DNA from: Rhodocyclaceae bacterium UBA2346
GTDB lineage: Bacteria > Pseudomonadota > Gammaproteobacteria > Burkholderiales > Rhodocyclaceae
Assembly: GCA_002344625.1 (NCBI GenBank)
Contig: DDUE01000031.1
Span: 1 to 46,402 of the forward strand
Direction of reading: 5' to 3'
DNA: 46,402 nucleotides
Shown here piece after piece: positions 17,580-25,228 of the stretch. Every line of letters starts with the position of its first letter. The stretch's first letter is position 1. The notes under the pieces were generated by a model, which saw only the letters and a program-made list of their open reading frames with translations, had not been told where the DNA came from and searched no databases. Both the position numbers and the translations under genes were made by a program.

Positions 17580-17747
17580 ATGGCCAAGGGCGCCCGCGAA
17601 AAAATCAAACTGGAGTCGACTGCCGGCACCGGTCACTTCTACACCACTTCCAAGAACAAGCGCACCACACCGACCAAGCTTGAATTCAAGAAATACGACC
17701 CAGTCGTACGCAAGCACGTGCTGTACAAAGAGATCAAGCTCAAGTAA
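17580..17747 (+). CDS. rpmG: 50S ribosomal protein L33
   Basis: A 55-residue ribosomal protein, [10 protein letters not shown] to KEIKLK. It follows the family closely ([27 protein letters not shown]). It contains no cysteine, so it is the zinc-free (C-minus) paralogue and would not be a zinc reservoir. GGAG lies 6 bases before the ATG. It is the second gene of the rpmB-rpmG unit, which ends at a palindromic terminator shared with cspA. Confidence 0.97.
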   Translation: MAKGAREKIKLESTAGTGHFYTTSKNKRTTPTKLEFKKYDPVVRKHVLYKEIKLK

Positions 17748-17881
17748 GTCCGCACGCCGACACGGGGCTTTTTGCCACAAGCCCCAGGTACCACCCCCTC
17801 AGGCCAGGCCCGCACCCAAGCGAAGCACACCCGGATTTCAAGAAAAGCAAGGTCATCGCTCGATTGCGCCACAGAACACAA

Positions 17882-17911
17882 AAAAGGCTGCTGGATATCC
17901 AGCAGCCTTTT
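17882..17911. terminator. Bidirectional terminator between rpmG and cspA
   Basis: A perfect 30-nt palindrome centred on GGATATCC, with AAAA at one end and TTTT at the other. It gives a GGCTGCTGG stem and a T-run in both orientations, so it should stop both rpmBG transcription and cspA transcription from the other side. Confidence 0.9.
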
Positions 17912-17969
17912 ACTTTTGCTTGCCCCGAATTTTTTCGCGGCAGACGCTCAAGCCGTAACGTTACTCAGC

Positions 17970-18173
17970 TCAAGCCTTTTGAATGTTTGAAGCCTGCTTG
18001 CCCTTGGGGCCTTGAGTCACTTCGAAAGAAACCTTTTCGCCTTCCTTCAGAGTCTTGAACCCGTTCATGTTGATTGCAGAAAAGTGCGCAAAGAGATCTT
18101 CGCTGCCATCGTCCGGGGTAATGAAGCCAAAACCCTTGGAATCGTTGAACCACTTCACGGTACCAGTTGCCAT
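17970..18173 (-). CDS. cspA: Cold shock protein, CspA family
   Basis: A 67-residue single cold-shock domain that binds single-stranded RNA or DNA as an RNA chaperone. RNP1 (KGFGFI, residues 16-21) and RNP2 (DLFAHFS, about 26-32) are intact, and the usual KWFN start is present. The SD-like AAGGAT lies 12 bases before the ATG with TAAGGC between. Its 5' region is long and AT-rich, consistent with the structured leader typical of cold-inducible csp genes. Whether this copy is cold-induced or constitutive cannot be told. Confidence 0.95.
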   Translation of the reverse strand: MATGTVKWFNDSKGFGFITPDDGSEDLFAHFSAINMNGFKTLKEGEKVSFEVTQGPKGKQASNIQKA

Positions 18174-18589
18174 ATTGCCTTAATCCTTCAAATTTACTAA
18201 ACGTGTAACGGGCCAACCCCGCGTGTGCAACAAATGCTCAGCGCAGCGAAACCAGACCTGTGCATCCAGAACCACTCTTGCAGCCATGAACCCCAGCACC
18301 AGTGCGACTTACCTTGCATTTCACACAGCTTTGTTTTACGCACTTGCGCGAGCAGCGTCAAGCGTTTCTTCTCCGAAGCAGCCCAAAAAAAAGAACGTTT
18401 CATGCTGCATGACAACATCAAGAACGCAAAGCACACATAACTCAAAAAAAAATAAATTAAAAAACATGAATCACGCGCCAAATCTTATGTTGATTGCGCT
18501 GCAGCACGCGTTTTGTTGCAATTTAGCCCCTCCTACATCGCCCGATCTTAGGTGAGGGGTCTATTGCACTCTGTAGCGACTTCATTAGA
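18174..18589. promoter_or_regulatory. Divergent cspA/clpS intergenic region
   Basis: No gene is evident in these 416 bases. Short open frames on both strands lack ribosome-binding sites and recognisable sequence. The stretch 18430-18470 is strongly A-rich (runs of A, then AAATTAAAAAA), unlike the GC-rich surroundings, as expected of UP-element-like or curved promoter DNA. A TATTGCAC half-site lies at 18562-18569. I could not place confident -35/-10 boxes. Confidence 0.4.
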
Positions 18590-18598
18590 ATGATTCTC

Positions 18599-18907
18599 AT
18601 GGCCACTCACAAGCAGGGCGAGTTCGTAATCGAGGCGGAGCGAACCCGCACCAAACCTCCGCCCCTCTATAAAGTGCTGCTGCTCAACGACGACTTCACG
18701 CCTATGGAGTTTGTGGTTATCGTGCTTCAGAGTTTTTTCGGCATGGATCGCGAACGGGCTACGCGAATCATGCTCCAAGTCCACAGAGAGGGGTCGGGGG
18801 TTTGTGGCGTCTTCCCCAAGGACGTCGCAGCAACCAAGGTCGATCAGGTTGCCGCCTTCGCCCGTCAGCACCAGCATCCGCTTGCGTGCGTGATGGAGGA
18901 AAATTGA
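18599..18907 (+). CDS. clpS: ATP-dependent Clp protease adaptor ClpS
   Basis: Adaptor that delivers N-degron substrates to ClpAP. It has 102 residues from the chosen ATG. The family core is plain: [19 protein letters not shown], with the Asn-Asp-Asp of the substrate pocket, and [11 protein letters not shown]. An ATG three codons earlier (18590) is equally possible; neither has a clear ribosome-binding site, which may keep expression low. clpA starts 2 bases after the stop. Confidence 0.95.
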   Translation: MATHKQGEFVIEAERTRTKPPPLYKVLLLNDDFTPMEFVVIVLQSFFGMDRERATRIMLQVHREGSGVCGVFPKDVAATKVDQVAAFARQHQHPLACVMEEN

Positions 18908-18909
18908 GA

Positions 18910-21183
18910 ATGATCGCGCAGGAACTTGAAGTCAGTCTGCACATGGCGTTTGTCGAGGCCCGGCAAAAGCGGCACGAGTTCATCACGGTGGAGCATCTGC
19001 TGCTCGCGCTGCTCGACAACCCTTCTGCCGCGGAAGTCTTGCGCGCATGCGAAGCCAACATCGATGAGTTACGCAAAGAGCTCGTCGCCTTCATCAACGA
19101 ACACACGCCCAAGGTCGAAGGGGATGTCGAAATCGACACTCAGCCGACCCTCGGATTCCAGCGGGTCATACAGCGGGCCATTCTGCACGTGCAATCCTCC
19201 GGCAAGAAGGAAGTCACGGGGGCGAACGTGCTGGTCGCGATATTCGGCGAGAAAGATTCACACGCGGTGTATTTCCTGCAACGCCAGAACATTTCGCGCC
19301 TGGACGTGGTGAACTTCATCTCGCACGGCATTTCCAAGCAAGCGCCTCAGCGTGCGGCCGGTTCGCCCAAGTCCGACTCCGAGCAGGGCGATCAGGAGCA
19401 GGAGAGCGCCCAACCGGGCGGCGCGCTCGAAAACTTCACTCAGAACCTCAATCAGCAGGCATTGGTGGGCAAGATCGACCCGCTAATCGGTCGTGACAAG
19501 GAGCTCGAGCGAGTCATTCAGACCTTGTGCCGACGCCGCAAGAACAATCCCTTGCTGGTGGGCGAGGCGGGTGTGGGCAAAACGGCGATCGCGGAAGGTC
19601 TCGCTCGCAGGATCATAGAGGACCGCGTGCCCGACATCCTCAAGGATGCGCAGGTGTATGCACTCGACATGGGCGCGCTCTTGGCGGGCACCAAGTACCG
19701 CGGCGACTTCGAGCAACGCCTCAAGGCAGTGCTCAAGCAGTTGCGCGAAGCCCAGAACGCGATTCTGTTCATCGACGAGATCCATACTCTGATCGGTGCC
19801 GGAGCGGCGTCGGGGGGAACGCTGGATGCATCCAACCTGCTCAAACCCGCACTGTCGTCCGGCCAACTCAAGTGCATCGGCGCGACGACCTACAACGAGT
19901 TCAGACAGATCTTCGAGAAGGACCACGCGCTTTCACGGCGCTTCCAGAAAGTCGACGTGGTCGAGCCCTCGGTGTCGGAAACTGTGGAGATACTCAAGGG
20001 GCTGAAGAGCCGCTTCGAAGAACACCACGGCGTCAAGTATTCCGCCGCAGCGCTGAGTTCGGCTGCCGAGTTGTCGGCACGATACATCAACGACAGGCAC
20101 CTGCCCGACAAAGCCATCGACGTCATCGATGAGGCGGGCGCGGCCCAGCGCATCCTGCCAAAGTCGAAGCAGCGCAAGACCATTGGCAAGGGCGAGATCG
20201 AGGACATCGTCGCCAAGATCGCGCGCATCCCGCCACGCTCGGTATCGAACGACGACCGCACCGCCCTCAGAACGCTGGAGCGTGATCTGCGCAGCGTGGT
20301 TTTTGGTCAGGACGCGGCGATCGAAGCGCTCGCCAAAGCGATCAAGATGTCGCGATCAGGGCTTGGCAATCCGCAGAAGCCGATCGGCAGCTTCTTGTTC
20401 AGCGGGCCGACCGGCGTCGGCAAGACCGAAGTGGCCCGTCAGCTCGCCTATACGCTCGGCATCGAGTTGGTGCGCTTTGACATGTCCGAATACATGGAGC
20501 GCCATGCAGTTTCGCGCCTGATCGGTGCCCCGCCCGGGTACGTGGGTTTCGACAACGGTGGCCTGCTGACGGAGGCCGTCACCAAGAAGCCGCACTGCGT
20601 GCTGTTGCTCGACGAGATCGAGAAGGCTCACCCCGATATCTACAACATCCTGCTACAGGTGATGGACCACGGCACCCTCACCGACAACAACGGGCGGGAG
20701 GCGGATTTTCGCAATGTGATCATCGTCATGACGACCAACGCCGGCGCGGAAGCCATGCAGAAGTCAGTCATGGGCTTCTCGGCCAAGCGGGAGTTGGGTG
20801 ACGAGATGAGCGAGATCAAGCGGATGTTCTCGCCGGAATTCCGTAACCGGCTCGATGCGACGATCTCGTTCGCCGCGCTCGACAATACGGTCATTCTCAA
20901 GGTCGTCGAGAAATTCCTGATGCAACTCGAAGCCCAACTGCACGAAAAGAAGGTCGAGGCGCATTTCACCGACGAACTCAAAGCCTGGCTTGCCTCTGAA
21001 GGCTTCGATCCGCTGATGGGTGCACGCCCGATGGCGCGCTTGATCCAGGACGCCATCCGTTCCGCACTGGCGGACGAACTACTGTTCGGCAAACTCGCCA
21101 ACGGCGGGCGCGTCACCATCGACCTCGACGAGGAAGGCAAGGTCAAGCTTTTGTTCGACGAAGTCGAAACGGCGACGACCTGA
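18910..21183 (+). CDS. clpA: ATP-dependent Clp protease ATP-binding subunit ClpA
   Basis: AAA+ unfoldase that partners ClpP, 757 residues (758 in E. coli). An N-terminal Clp repeat domain (1-about 145) binds ClpS. The first AAA module has Walker A GEAGVGKT and Walker B LFIDEIHT. The second has GPTGVGKTE and VLLLDEIEKAH. The IGL-type ClpP loop is expected near residues 610-620, where KSVMGFSAK appears to hold it. The ATG at 18910 follows the clpS stop by 2 bases and AATTGAGA, so translation is coupled. A textbook terminator follows. Confidence 0.97.
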   Translation: MIAQELEVSLHMAFVEARQKRHEFITVEHLLLALLDNPSAAEVLRACEANIDELRKELVAFINEHTPKVEGDVEIDTQPTLGFQRVIQRAILHVQSSGKKEVTGANVLVAIFGEKDSHAVYFLQRQNISRLDVVNFISHGISKQAPQRAAGSPKSDSEQGDQEQESAQPGGALENFTQNLNQQALVGKIDPLIGRDKELERVIQTLCRRRKNNPLLVGEAGVGKTAIAEGLARRIIEDRVPDILKDAQVYALDMGALLAGTKYRGDFEQRLKAVLKQLREAQNAILFIDEIHTLIGAGAASGGTLDASNLLKPALSSGQLKCIGATTYNEFRQIFEKDHALSRRFQKVDVVEPSVSETVEILKGLKSRFEEHHGVKYSAAALSSAAELSARYINDRHLPDKAIDVIDEAGAAQRILPKSKQRKTIGKGEIEDIVAKIARIPPRSVSNDDRTALRTLERDLRSVVFGQDAAIEALAKAIKMSRSGLGNPQKPIGSFLFSGPTGVGKTEVARQLAYTLGIELVRFDMSEYMERHAVSRLIGAPPGYVGFDNGGLLTEAVTKKPHCVLLLDEIEKAHPDIYNILLQVMDHGTLTDNNGREADFRNVIIVMTTNAGAEAMQKSVMGFSAKRELGDEMSEIKRMFSPEFRNRLDATISFAALDNTVILKVVEKFLMQLEAQLHEKKVEAHFTDELKAWLASEGFDPLMGARPMARLIQDAIRSALADELLFGKLANGGRVTIDLDEEGKVKLLFDEVETATT

Positions 21184-21205
21184 GCGAAGCATCGACTCAC
21201 CCGAA

Positions 21206-21230
21206 GGCGACCACAGGGTCGCCTTTTTTT
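21206..21230 (+). terminator. Rho-independent terminator of clpS-clpA
   Basis: GGCGACC and GGTCGCC form a 7-bp stem with loop ACAG, followed directly by seven T residues. It lies 23 bases after the clpA stop. Confidence 0.93.
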
Positions 21231-21315
21231 CGCAACCGAGACGACTACCGGATCGATGCGCGTGACGCTGTGTGCATGCAGATTCGAGTCGGCCACTCAT
21301 AGATGGAGAGTCCAC

Positions 21316-21798
21316 ATGGAAATTCAGACAGCCGATCTTTGTGATGCCAACGAAGGAAAGGCCAAGATTTGCGCCCCGATGTTCAGGAGCTTCGGCGGCA
21401 AGGCAAGTTTCGGCGGCCAGATTGCCACCTTGAAGGTATTCGAAGACAACTCGTTGGTACGCAGCGCGCTCGAGTCGCCGGGCCACGACAAGGTTCTGGT
21501 CGTGGACGGCGGCGGATCGATGCGATGTGCACTGGTAGGCGACCAACTTGCACTGCTCGGCGTCAAGAACGGCTGGGCAGGCGTCATCGTGTATGGCTGC
21601 ATTCGCGATTCGAAAGCCATCGGCAAGATGGATCTGGGCGTATTCGCGCTCGGCACCCACCCGCTCAAGAGCATCAAGAAAGGTGCCGGCGACGCCGGCC
21701 TTGTCGTCACCTTCGGCGGAATCAGCTTCACGCCCGGCCACTTCGTTTACGCGGACGAGGACGGCGTGATCATCTCCGAAGATGCACTGCTGACCTGA
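21316..21798 (+). CDS. rraA: RraA family protein (RNase E regulator or HMG aldolase fold)
   Basis: A 160-residue protein matching RraA in length (161 in E. coli). Motifs are TADLCDAN at the N-terminus, FGGKASFGGQIATLK, VVDGGGSMRCALVGDQLA, and GVIVYGCIRDSKAI. In E. coli RraA binds RNase E and slows mRNA decay. Close relatives with the GD-x20-RD motif are metal-dependent 4-hydroxy-4-methyl-2-oxoglutarate aldolases, and GD (in VGDQL) plus RD (in GCIRDS) are both present here, so an aldolase activity is possible. TGGAGAG supports the ATG at 21316. It stands alone behind the clpA terminator. Confidence 0.88.
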   Translation: MEIQTADLCDANEGKAKICAPMFRSFGGKASFGGQIATLKVFEDNSLVRSALESPGHDKVLVVDGGGSMRCALVGDQLALLGVKNGWAGVIVYGCIRDSKAIGKMDLGVFALGTHPLKSIKKGAGDAGLVVTFGGISFTPGHFVYADEDGVIISEDALLT

Positions 21799-21886
21799 GA
21801 GGCGTCGGCGAGACACGCCTGCATCACAGCCGATCAGCCGCCGCTCAACTGCACGCCCACCAATCCGCCACGAACGAGCCGTTGCA

Positions 21887-21941
21887 CCTAGCCGGATGAG
21901 CGGAATCCCACCCGACGCGATTCCAATCCACACCGGCTAGG
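21887..21941. repeat. Nested inverted repeats downstream of rraA
   Basis: CCTAGCCGG (21887-21895) is repeated exactly inverted at 21933-21941. Between them GGAATC (21902-21907) and GATTCC (21920-21925, approximate) form an inner stem. A transcript through here could fold into a two-part hairpin. There is no T-run, so it is not a standard terminator. Confidence 0.4.
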
Positions 21942-22087
21942 CACTTTGTAACGAGACCGTCAACTCGGTCAGCCGCCCCGTGGCACGACGCAGTCGCCTG
22001 ATACCCGCGCCGCAGCATCCTGCAGCGCAACAGATTTTATTTCACCAGAACAATTTACATTCCGCATTACGCAATACAAGTTTTAAT

Positions 22088-22114
22088 ATGCTGTTTTAAA
22101 ACAGCATTTTTTTT
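22088..22114 (+). terminator. AT-rich palindrome with T-run upstream of aceA promoter
   Basis: ATGCTGTTTT and AAAACAGCAT form a perfect 20-nt palindrome, followed by a run of T to 22114. It resembles a weak rho-independent terminator, which could shield aceA from upstream transcription. The TGTTTTAAAACA core would also suit an operator. Confidence 0.5.
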
Positions 22115-22136
22115 CTTATATCTTATATAAGACATA

Positions 22137-22165
22137 TTGCTGCAGAGCGAGAATATTCCTATACT
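22137..22165 (+). promoter_or_regulatory. Sigma-70 promoter of aceA
   Basis: TTGCTG (22137-22142), exactly 17 bases, then TATACT (22160-22165). The predicted start of transcription near 22172 leaves a leader of about 120 bases before the aceA ATG. Confidence 0.65.
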
Positions 22166-22294
22166 TTGCTCATGTGAAAAACATGCAGGGCATCCATTGT
22201 TCGCCAGCGCGTAATCGGTGTCGGTCTGGTTTCCACATGTAACGGACAGAGTCATCCCCCTCCCTCCAACTCGTCAGTGAATAAGGAAGTCTCC

Positions 22295-23596
22295 ATGAGC
22301 ACGACCCGTGAACAGCAAATCGCCGCCCTCGAAAAAGACTGGGCTGAAAACCCCCGCTGGAAAGGCATCAAGCGCGGTTACTCCGCAGCCGAGATCGTTC
22401 GCCTGCGTGGCTCCGTGCCGGTCGAATACACCCTGGCTCGTCGGGGAGCCGAGAAGCTCTGGAACCTGGTCAATAACGAGCCCTACGTGAACTGTCTGGG
22501 TGCGCTGACCGGCGGTCAAGCGATGCAACAGGTCAAGGCAGGCATCAAGGCCATTTATCTGTCGGGCTGGCAGGTCGCCGCCGACAACAATGAATACGCT
22601 GCGATGTACCCGGACCAGTCGCTGTACCCGGTCGACTCCGTGCCCAAGGTCGTCGAACGTATCAACAACGCCTTCACCCGTGCCGACGAAATCCAGTGGT
22701 CGAAGGGTGCAAACCCGGGCGACGCTGGCTACATCGACTACCATGCGCCGATCGTGGCGGACGCCGAAGCGGGTTTCGGTGGCGTCCTGAACGCGTTCGA
22801 ACTCATGAAGGCGATGATCCGTGCCGGCGCTGCCGGCGTGCATTGGGAAGATCAGCTGGCTTCGGTCAAGAAGTGCGGCCACATGGGCGGCAAGGTGCTC
22901 GTGCCGACGACCGAAGCCGTGCAGAAGCTGATCGCTGCGCGCATGGCGGCGGACGTCTACGGCGTGCCGACCCTGGTCATCGCGCGCACCGACGCCGAAG
23001 CGGCCGATTTGCTGACCTCGGACTACGACGAGAACGACAAGCCCTTCCTGACCGGCGAGCGCACTGCCGAAGGCTTCTACAAGACCCGCAAGGGCCTCGA
23101 CCAAGCCATCTCTCGCGCAATCGCCTATGCTCACTACGCCGATCTGGTGTGGTGCGAAACCGGCACGCCGGACCTGGAATTCGCGCGCAAGTTCGCCGAG
23201 GCCGTGCATAAGGTCCACCCGGGCAAGATGCTGGCCTACAACTGCTCGCCGTCGTTCAACTGGAAGAAGAACCTCGACGACGCCACCATTGCCAAGTTCC
23301 AGCGCGAACTCGGCGCAATGGGCTACAAGTACCAGTTCATCACCTTGGCCGGTATCCACTCGATGTGGTACAACATGTTCGACTTGGCGCAGGACTATGT
23401 GGCGCGCGGCATGTCGGCTTATGTCGAGAAGGTCCAGGAGCCGGAATTCGCTGCACGTGATCGCGGCTACAGCTTCGTGTCGCACCAGCAGGAAGTCGGC
23501 ACCGGTTACTTCGACGAAGTCACCACCGTCATCCAGGGCGGCAAATCCAGCGTTACCGCGCTGACCGGCTCGACGGAAGAGGAGCAGTTCCACTAA
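22295..23596 (+). CDS. aceA: Isocitrate lyase
   Basis: Cleaves isocitrate to glyoxylate and succinate, the first dedicated step of the glyoxylate bypass used on acetate, fatty acids and storage polyester. The 433 residues match the E. coli form (434). The active-site signature KKCGHMGGK holds Cys194, and [19 protein letters not shown] and a [11 protein letters not shown]-terminus are intact. The ATG at 22295 follows AAGGAAG. The gene is monocistronic with its own promoter and terminator, separate from glcB (19 kb away) and aceK (10 kb away). Confidence 0.98.
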   Translation: MSTTREQQIAALEKDWAENPRWKGIKRGYSAAEIVRLRGSVPVEYTLARRGAEKLWNLVNNEPYVNCLGALTGGQAMQQVKAGIKAIYLSGWQVAADNNEYAAMYPDQSLYPVDSVPKVVERINNAFTRADEIQWSKGANPGDAGYIDYHAPIVADAEAGFGGVLNAFELMKAMIRAGAAGVHWEDQLASVKKCGHMGGKVLVPTTEAVQKLIAARMAADVYGVPTLVIARTDAEAADLLTSDYDENDKPFLTGERTAEGFYKTRKGLDQAISRAIAYAHYADLVWCETGTPDLEFARKFAEAVHKVHPGKMLAYNCSPSFNWKKNLDDATIAKFQRELGAMGYKYQFITLAGIHSMWYNMFDLAQDYVARGMSAYVEKVQEPEFAARDRGYSFVSHQQEVGTGYFDEVTTVIQGGKSSVTALTGSTEEEQFH

Positions 23597-23641
23597 TCCA
23601 GTGCCACCGGGCGCCCTGCTGCGCTCGACTGCTCGCAAGAA

Positions 23642-23676
23642 GGCCCGCCCGCAGAACACGCTGCGGGCGGCCTTTT
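23642..23676 (+). terminator. Rho-independent terminator of aceA
   Basis: GGCC-c-GCCCGCAG (23642-23654) pairs with CTGCGGGC-GGCC (23661-23672) with one bulged C and a 6-nt loop, followed by TTTT. It begins 46 bases after the stop. Confidence 0.88.
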
Positions 23677-23727
23677 CACGTGCGGTTGTCCGAGTGGCCG
23701 GCGACTACGTCACCCGCCCACATCCGT

Positions 23728-24273
23728 TCAGCCACGTTCCAGCGCCGTGCCGGCCCCATCGCGCTTGCCGTCATGGCGCATACCGCGCCCACGCTTGTCA
23801 TCACGCCCCCCAGCCTTCATGAAGTCGGCATCGAAGACGATTTTTTGTGCTTCCGACAAATTTGGGTAGAACGCTTCCACGGCCTTGCGGGTTGCGGCCA
23901 TTTCGGTCTGGTGGAGCTTGCTCAGCTCTTCCATGCGCGCCATACGCTCGAGCGCAGTCTTTGGCTGATCGTTCTGATTGCGTGCCTGTACGTTCGCCAC
24001 CATGCGCTCGCTACGCTCGCCCATCGCGGTCTTGAAGCTGTCCCACGCCGGCCGCTGCTCCGGCGTCAGGGCGAGCGCCAGCTCGAGCCGTGCCATGCGT
24101 TCCTGCGCACGCCGCTGCACGCGCTCCTGCATCTGCTCCGGGGACACCGCGTGCCAGCCGACCCCGCCGCCCATGGGGCCGCTGCAATCGCCGCCGCGGG
24201 CCATGACTGCGGTTCCCAGGGCACTCGTGCCGATCAGGGCGGCAACAACAGAAGTCTTGATCCAGTTTTTCAT
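23728..24273 (-). CDS. Spy/CpxP-like periplasmic LTxxQ-motif protein
   Basis: A 181-residue exported protein. Residues 1-about 24 form a signal peptide (KNWIK, then a hydrophobic core ending TAVMA). The mature part begins with a Gly-rich segment containing one Cys (RGGDCSGPMGGG). It then has long helices with two LTxxQ-type motifs, ALTPEQRPAWDSF and LSEAQKIVF, and ends in a basic Gly/Arg/Asp/His tail. Spy and CpxP are periplasmic chaperones, and CpxP restrains the CpxA sensor. GAGGAAAACC supports the ATG at 24273. It is divergent from an OmpR/EnvZ-type pair, suggesting it is a target or modulator of that system. Confidence 0.82.
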   Translation of the reverse strand: MKNWIKTSVVAALIGTSALGTAVMARGGDCSGPMGGGVGWHAVSPEQMQERVQRRAQERMARLELALALTPEQRPAWDSFKTAMGERSERMVANVQARNQNDQPKTALERMARMEELSKLHQTEMAATRKAVEAFYPNLSEAQKIVFDADFMKAGGRDDKRGRGMRHDGKRDGAGTALERG

Positions 24274-24469
24274 GATGGTTTTCCTCTTGGGTTGTTTGTG
24301 CTTCGCGCCCATTTGCTTGGGCGACGAAGCCATTTGAACACCACGGTGTAAGCACGACATGTCCAAACCGGCCCGTTTTGCAGCCTGATGTCTCTGCCCT
24401 GCCCACGGATACGCAGCGATACAAAACCCCGGGTCGGCCGGCTTAAGATACGCGCCATGGAGAATGCCA

Positions 24470-25228
24470 ATGATCAACCAGCAAGATCACATCCTCATCG
24501 TCGATGACGATCGTGACATCCGCAACCTGCTTGCCGACTATCTCGAAAAGCAGGGCTTGCGCTGCACCACGGCCGCGGATGGGCGCGAGATGAAATCGGC
24601 GCTTGAGCGGCATCGCATCGACCTGATCGTGCTGGACGTGATGATGCCGGGCGACGACGGGCTCACCTTGTGTCGCAATCTGCGGGCGGGCGGCGGCACA
24701 CAGGCCAACACCCCGGTTCTCATGCTGACCGCGCGCGGCGAGGACATGGACCGCATACTGGGCCTCGAGATGGGCGCGGACGACTACCTGCCCAAACCGT
24801 TCGTGCCGCGCGAACTGTATGCACGGATCCGCGCGATTCTCCGGCGGACGCGGGCGCTTCCGCCCAACATGGAAGCCCCGGCGCATGCCCATTCGACCGA
24901 ATTGCATTTTGGCACCTGGCGGCTCGACACCATCGCCCGCCACCTGATCGACACCGATGGCGTCGTCGTTCCCCTTTCAGGCGCCGAATACCGGCTGCTG
25001 TCGGTATTCGTTGCCCATCCGCAAAGCGTGCTGAGCCGCGACCAGTTGATGGAACTCACCCAGGGACGCGAAGCCGATGTGTTCGACCGCTCGATCGACC
25101 TGCTGGTGAGCCGGCTGCGGCAGCGCCTGCGCGACAGCGCGCGCGAGCCGGCGCTGATCAAGACGGTGCGCAACGAAGGTTACGTGTTGGCGGCGACCGT
25201 CACCGCCGCCAACGGTGACAAGCCATGA
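24470..25228 (+). CDS. OmpR-family response regulator
   Basis: A 252-residue transcription factor. The receiver domain (about 7-120) has the acidic VDDD cluster (11-14), phosphoacceptor Asp56 in VLDVMMPG, LTARGED and Lys in LPKPF. A winged-helix DNA-binding domain (about 145-240) follows, ending VRNEGYVLA. It most resembles the OmpR branch. The ATG at 24470 is preferred over 24464 because GGAG (24459-24462) is correctly spaced only for the former. The stop overlaps the kinase start as ATGA. Confidence 0.93.
   Translation: MINQQDHILIVDDDRDIRNLLADYLEKQGLRCTTAADGREMKSALERHRIDLIVLDVMMPGDDGLTLCRNLRAGGGTQANTPVLMLTARGEDMDRILGLEMGADDYLPKPFVPRELYARIRAILRRTRALPPNMEAPAHAHSTELHFGTWRLDTIARHLIDTDGVVVPLSGAEYRLLSVFVAHPQSVLSRDQLMELTQGREADVFDRSIDLLVSRLRQRLRDSAREPALIKTVRNEGYVLAATVTAANGDKP

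Larger units (their letters stand above)
21799..22294. promoter_or_regulatory. Long rraA-aceA intergenic control region
   Basis: These 496 bases hold no convincing gene. From left to right they contain the nested inverted repeat at 21887-21941, an AT-rich segment from about 22030, a TTACGCAATA motif (22067-22076) like one before glcB, an AT-rich 20-nt palindrome with a T-run (22088-22114), a CTTATATAAG palindrome near 22122-22131, and a good sigma-70 promoter (22137-22165). The size and structure suggest aceA is regulated by more than one factor. Confidence 0.5.

Noticed and set aside
17764..17785. GGGGCTT/AAGCCCC hairpin after rpmG as a terminator
   Set aside because: No T-run follows. The palindrome at 17882-17911 is a far better terminator for the same unit.
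18197..18555. Short open frames on both strands between cspA and clpS
   Set aside because: No ribosome-binding sites, unusual composition and no family similarity; more likely leader and promoter DNA.
18587..18600. AGAATGATTCT palindrome over the clpS start, reminiscent of a Fur box
   Set aside because: Only a partial match to the Fur consensus and no iron-related gene; probably chance around the start codon.
22274..23659. 461-codon minus-strand open frame opposite aceA
   Set aside because: Antisense shadow; aceA is unmistakable on the plus strand.
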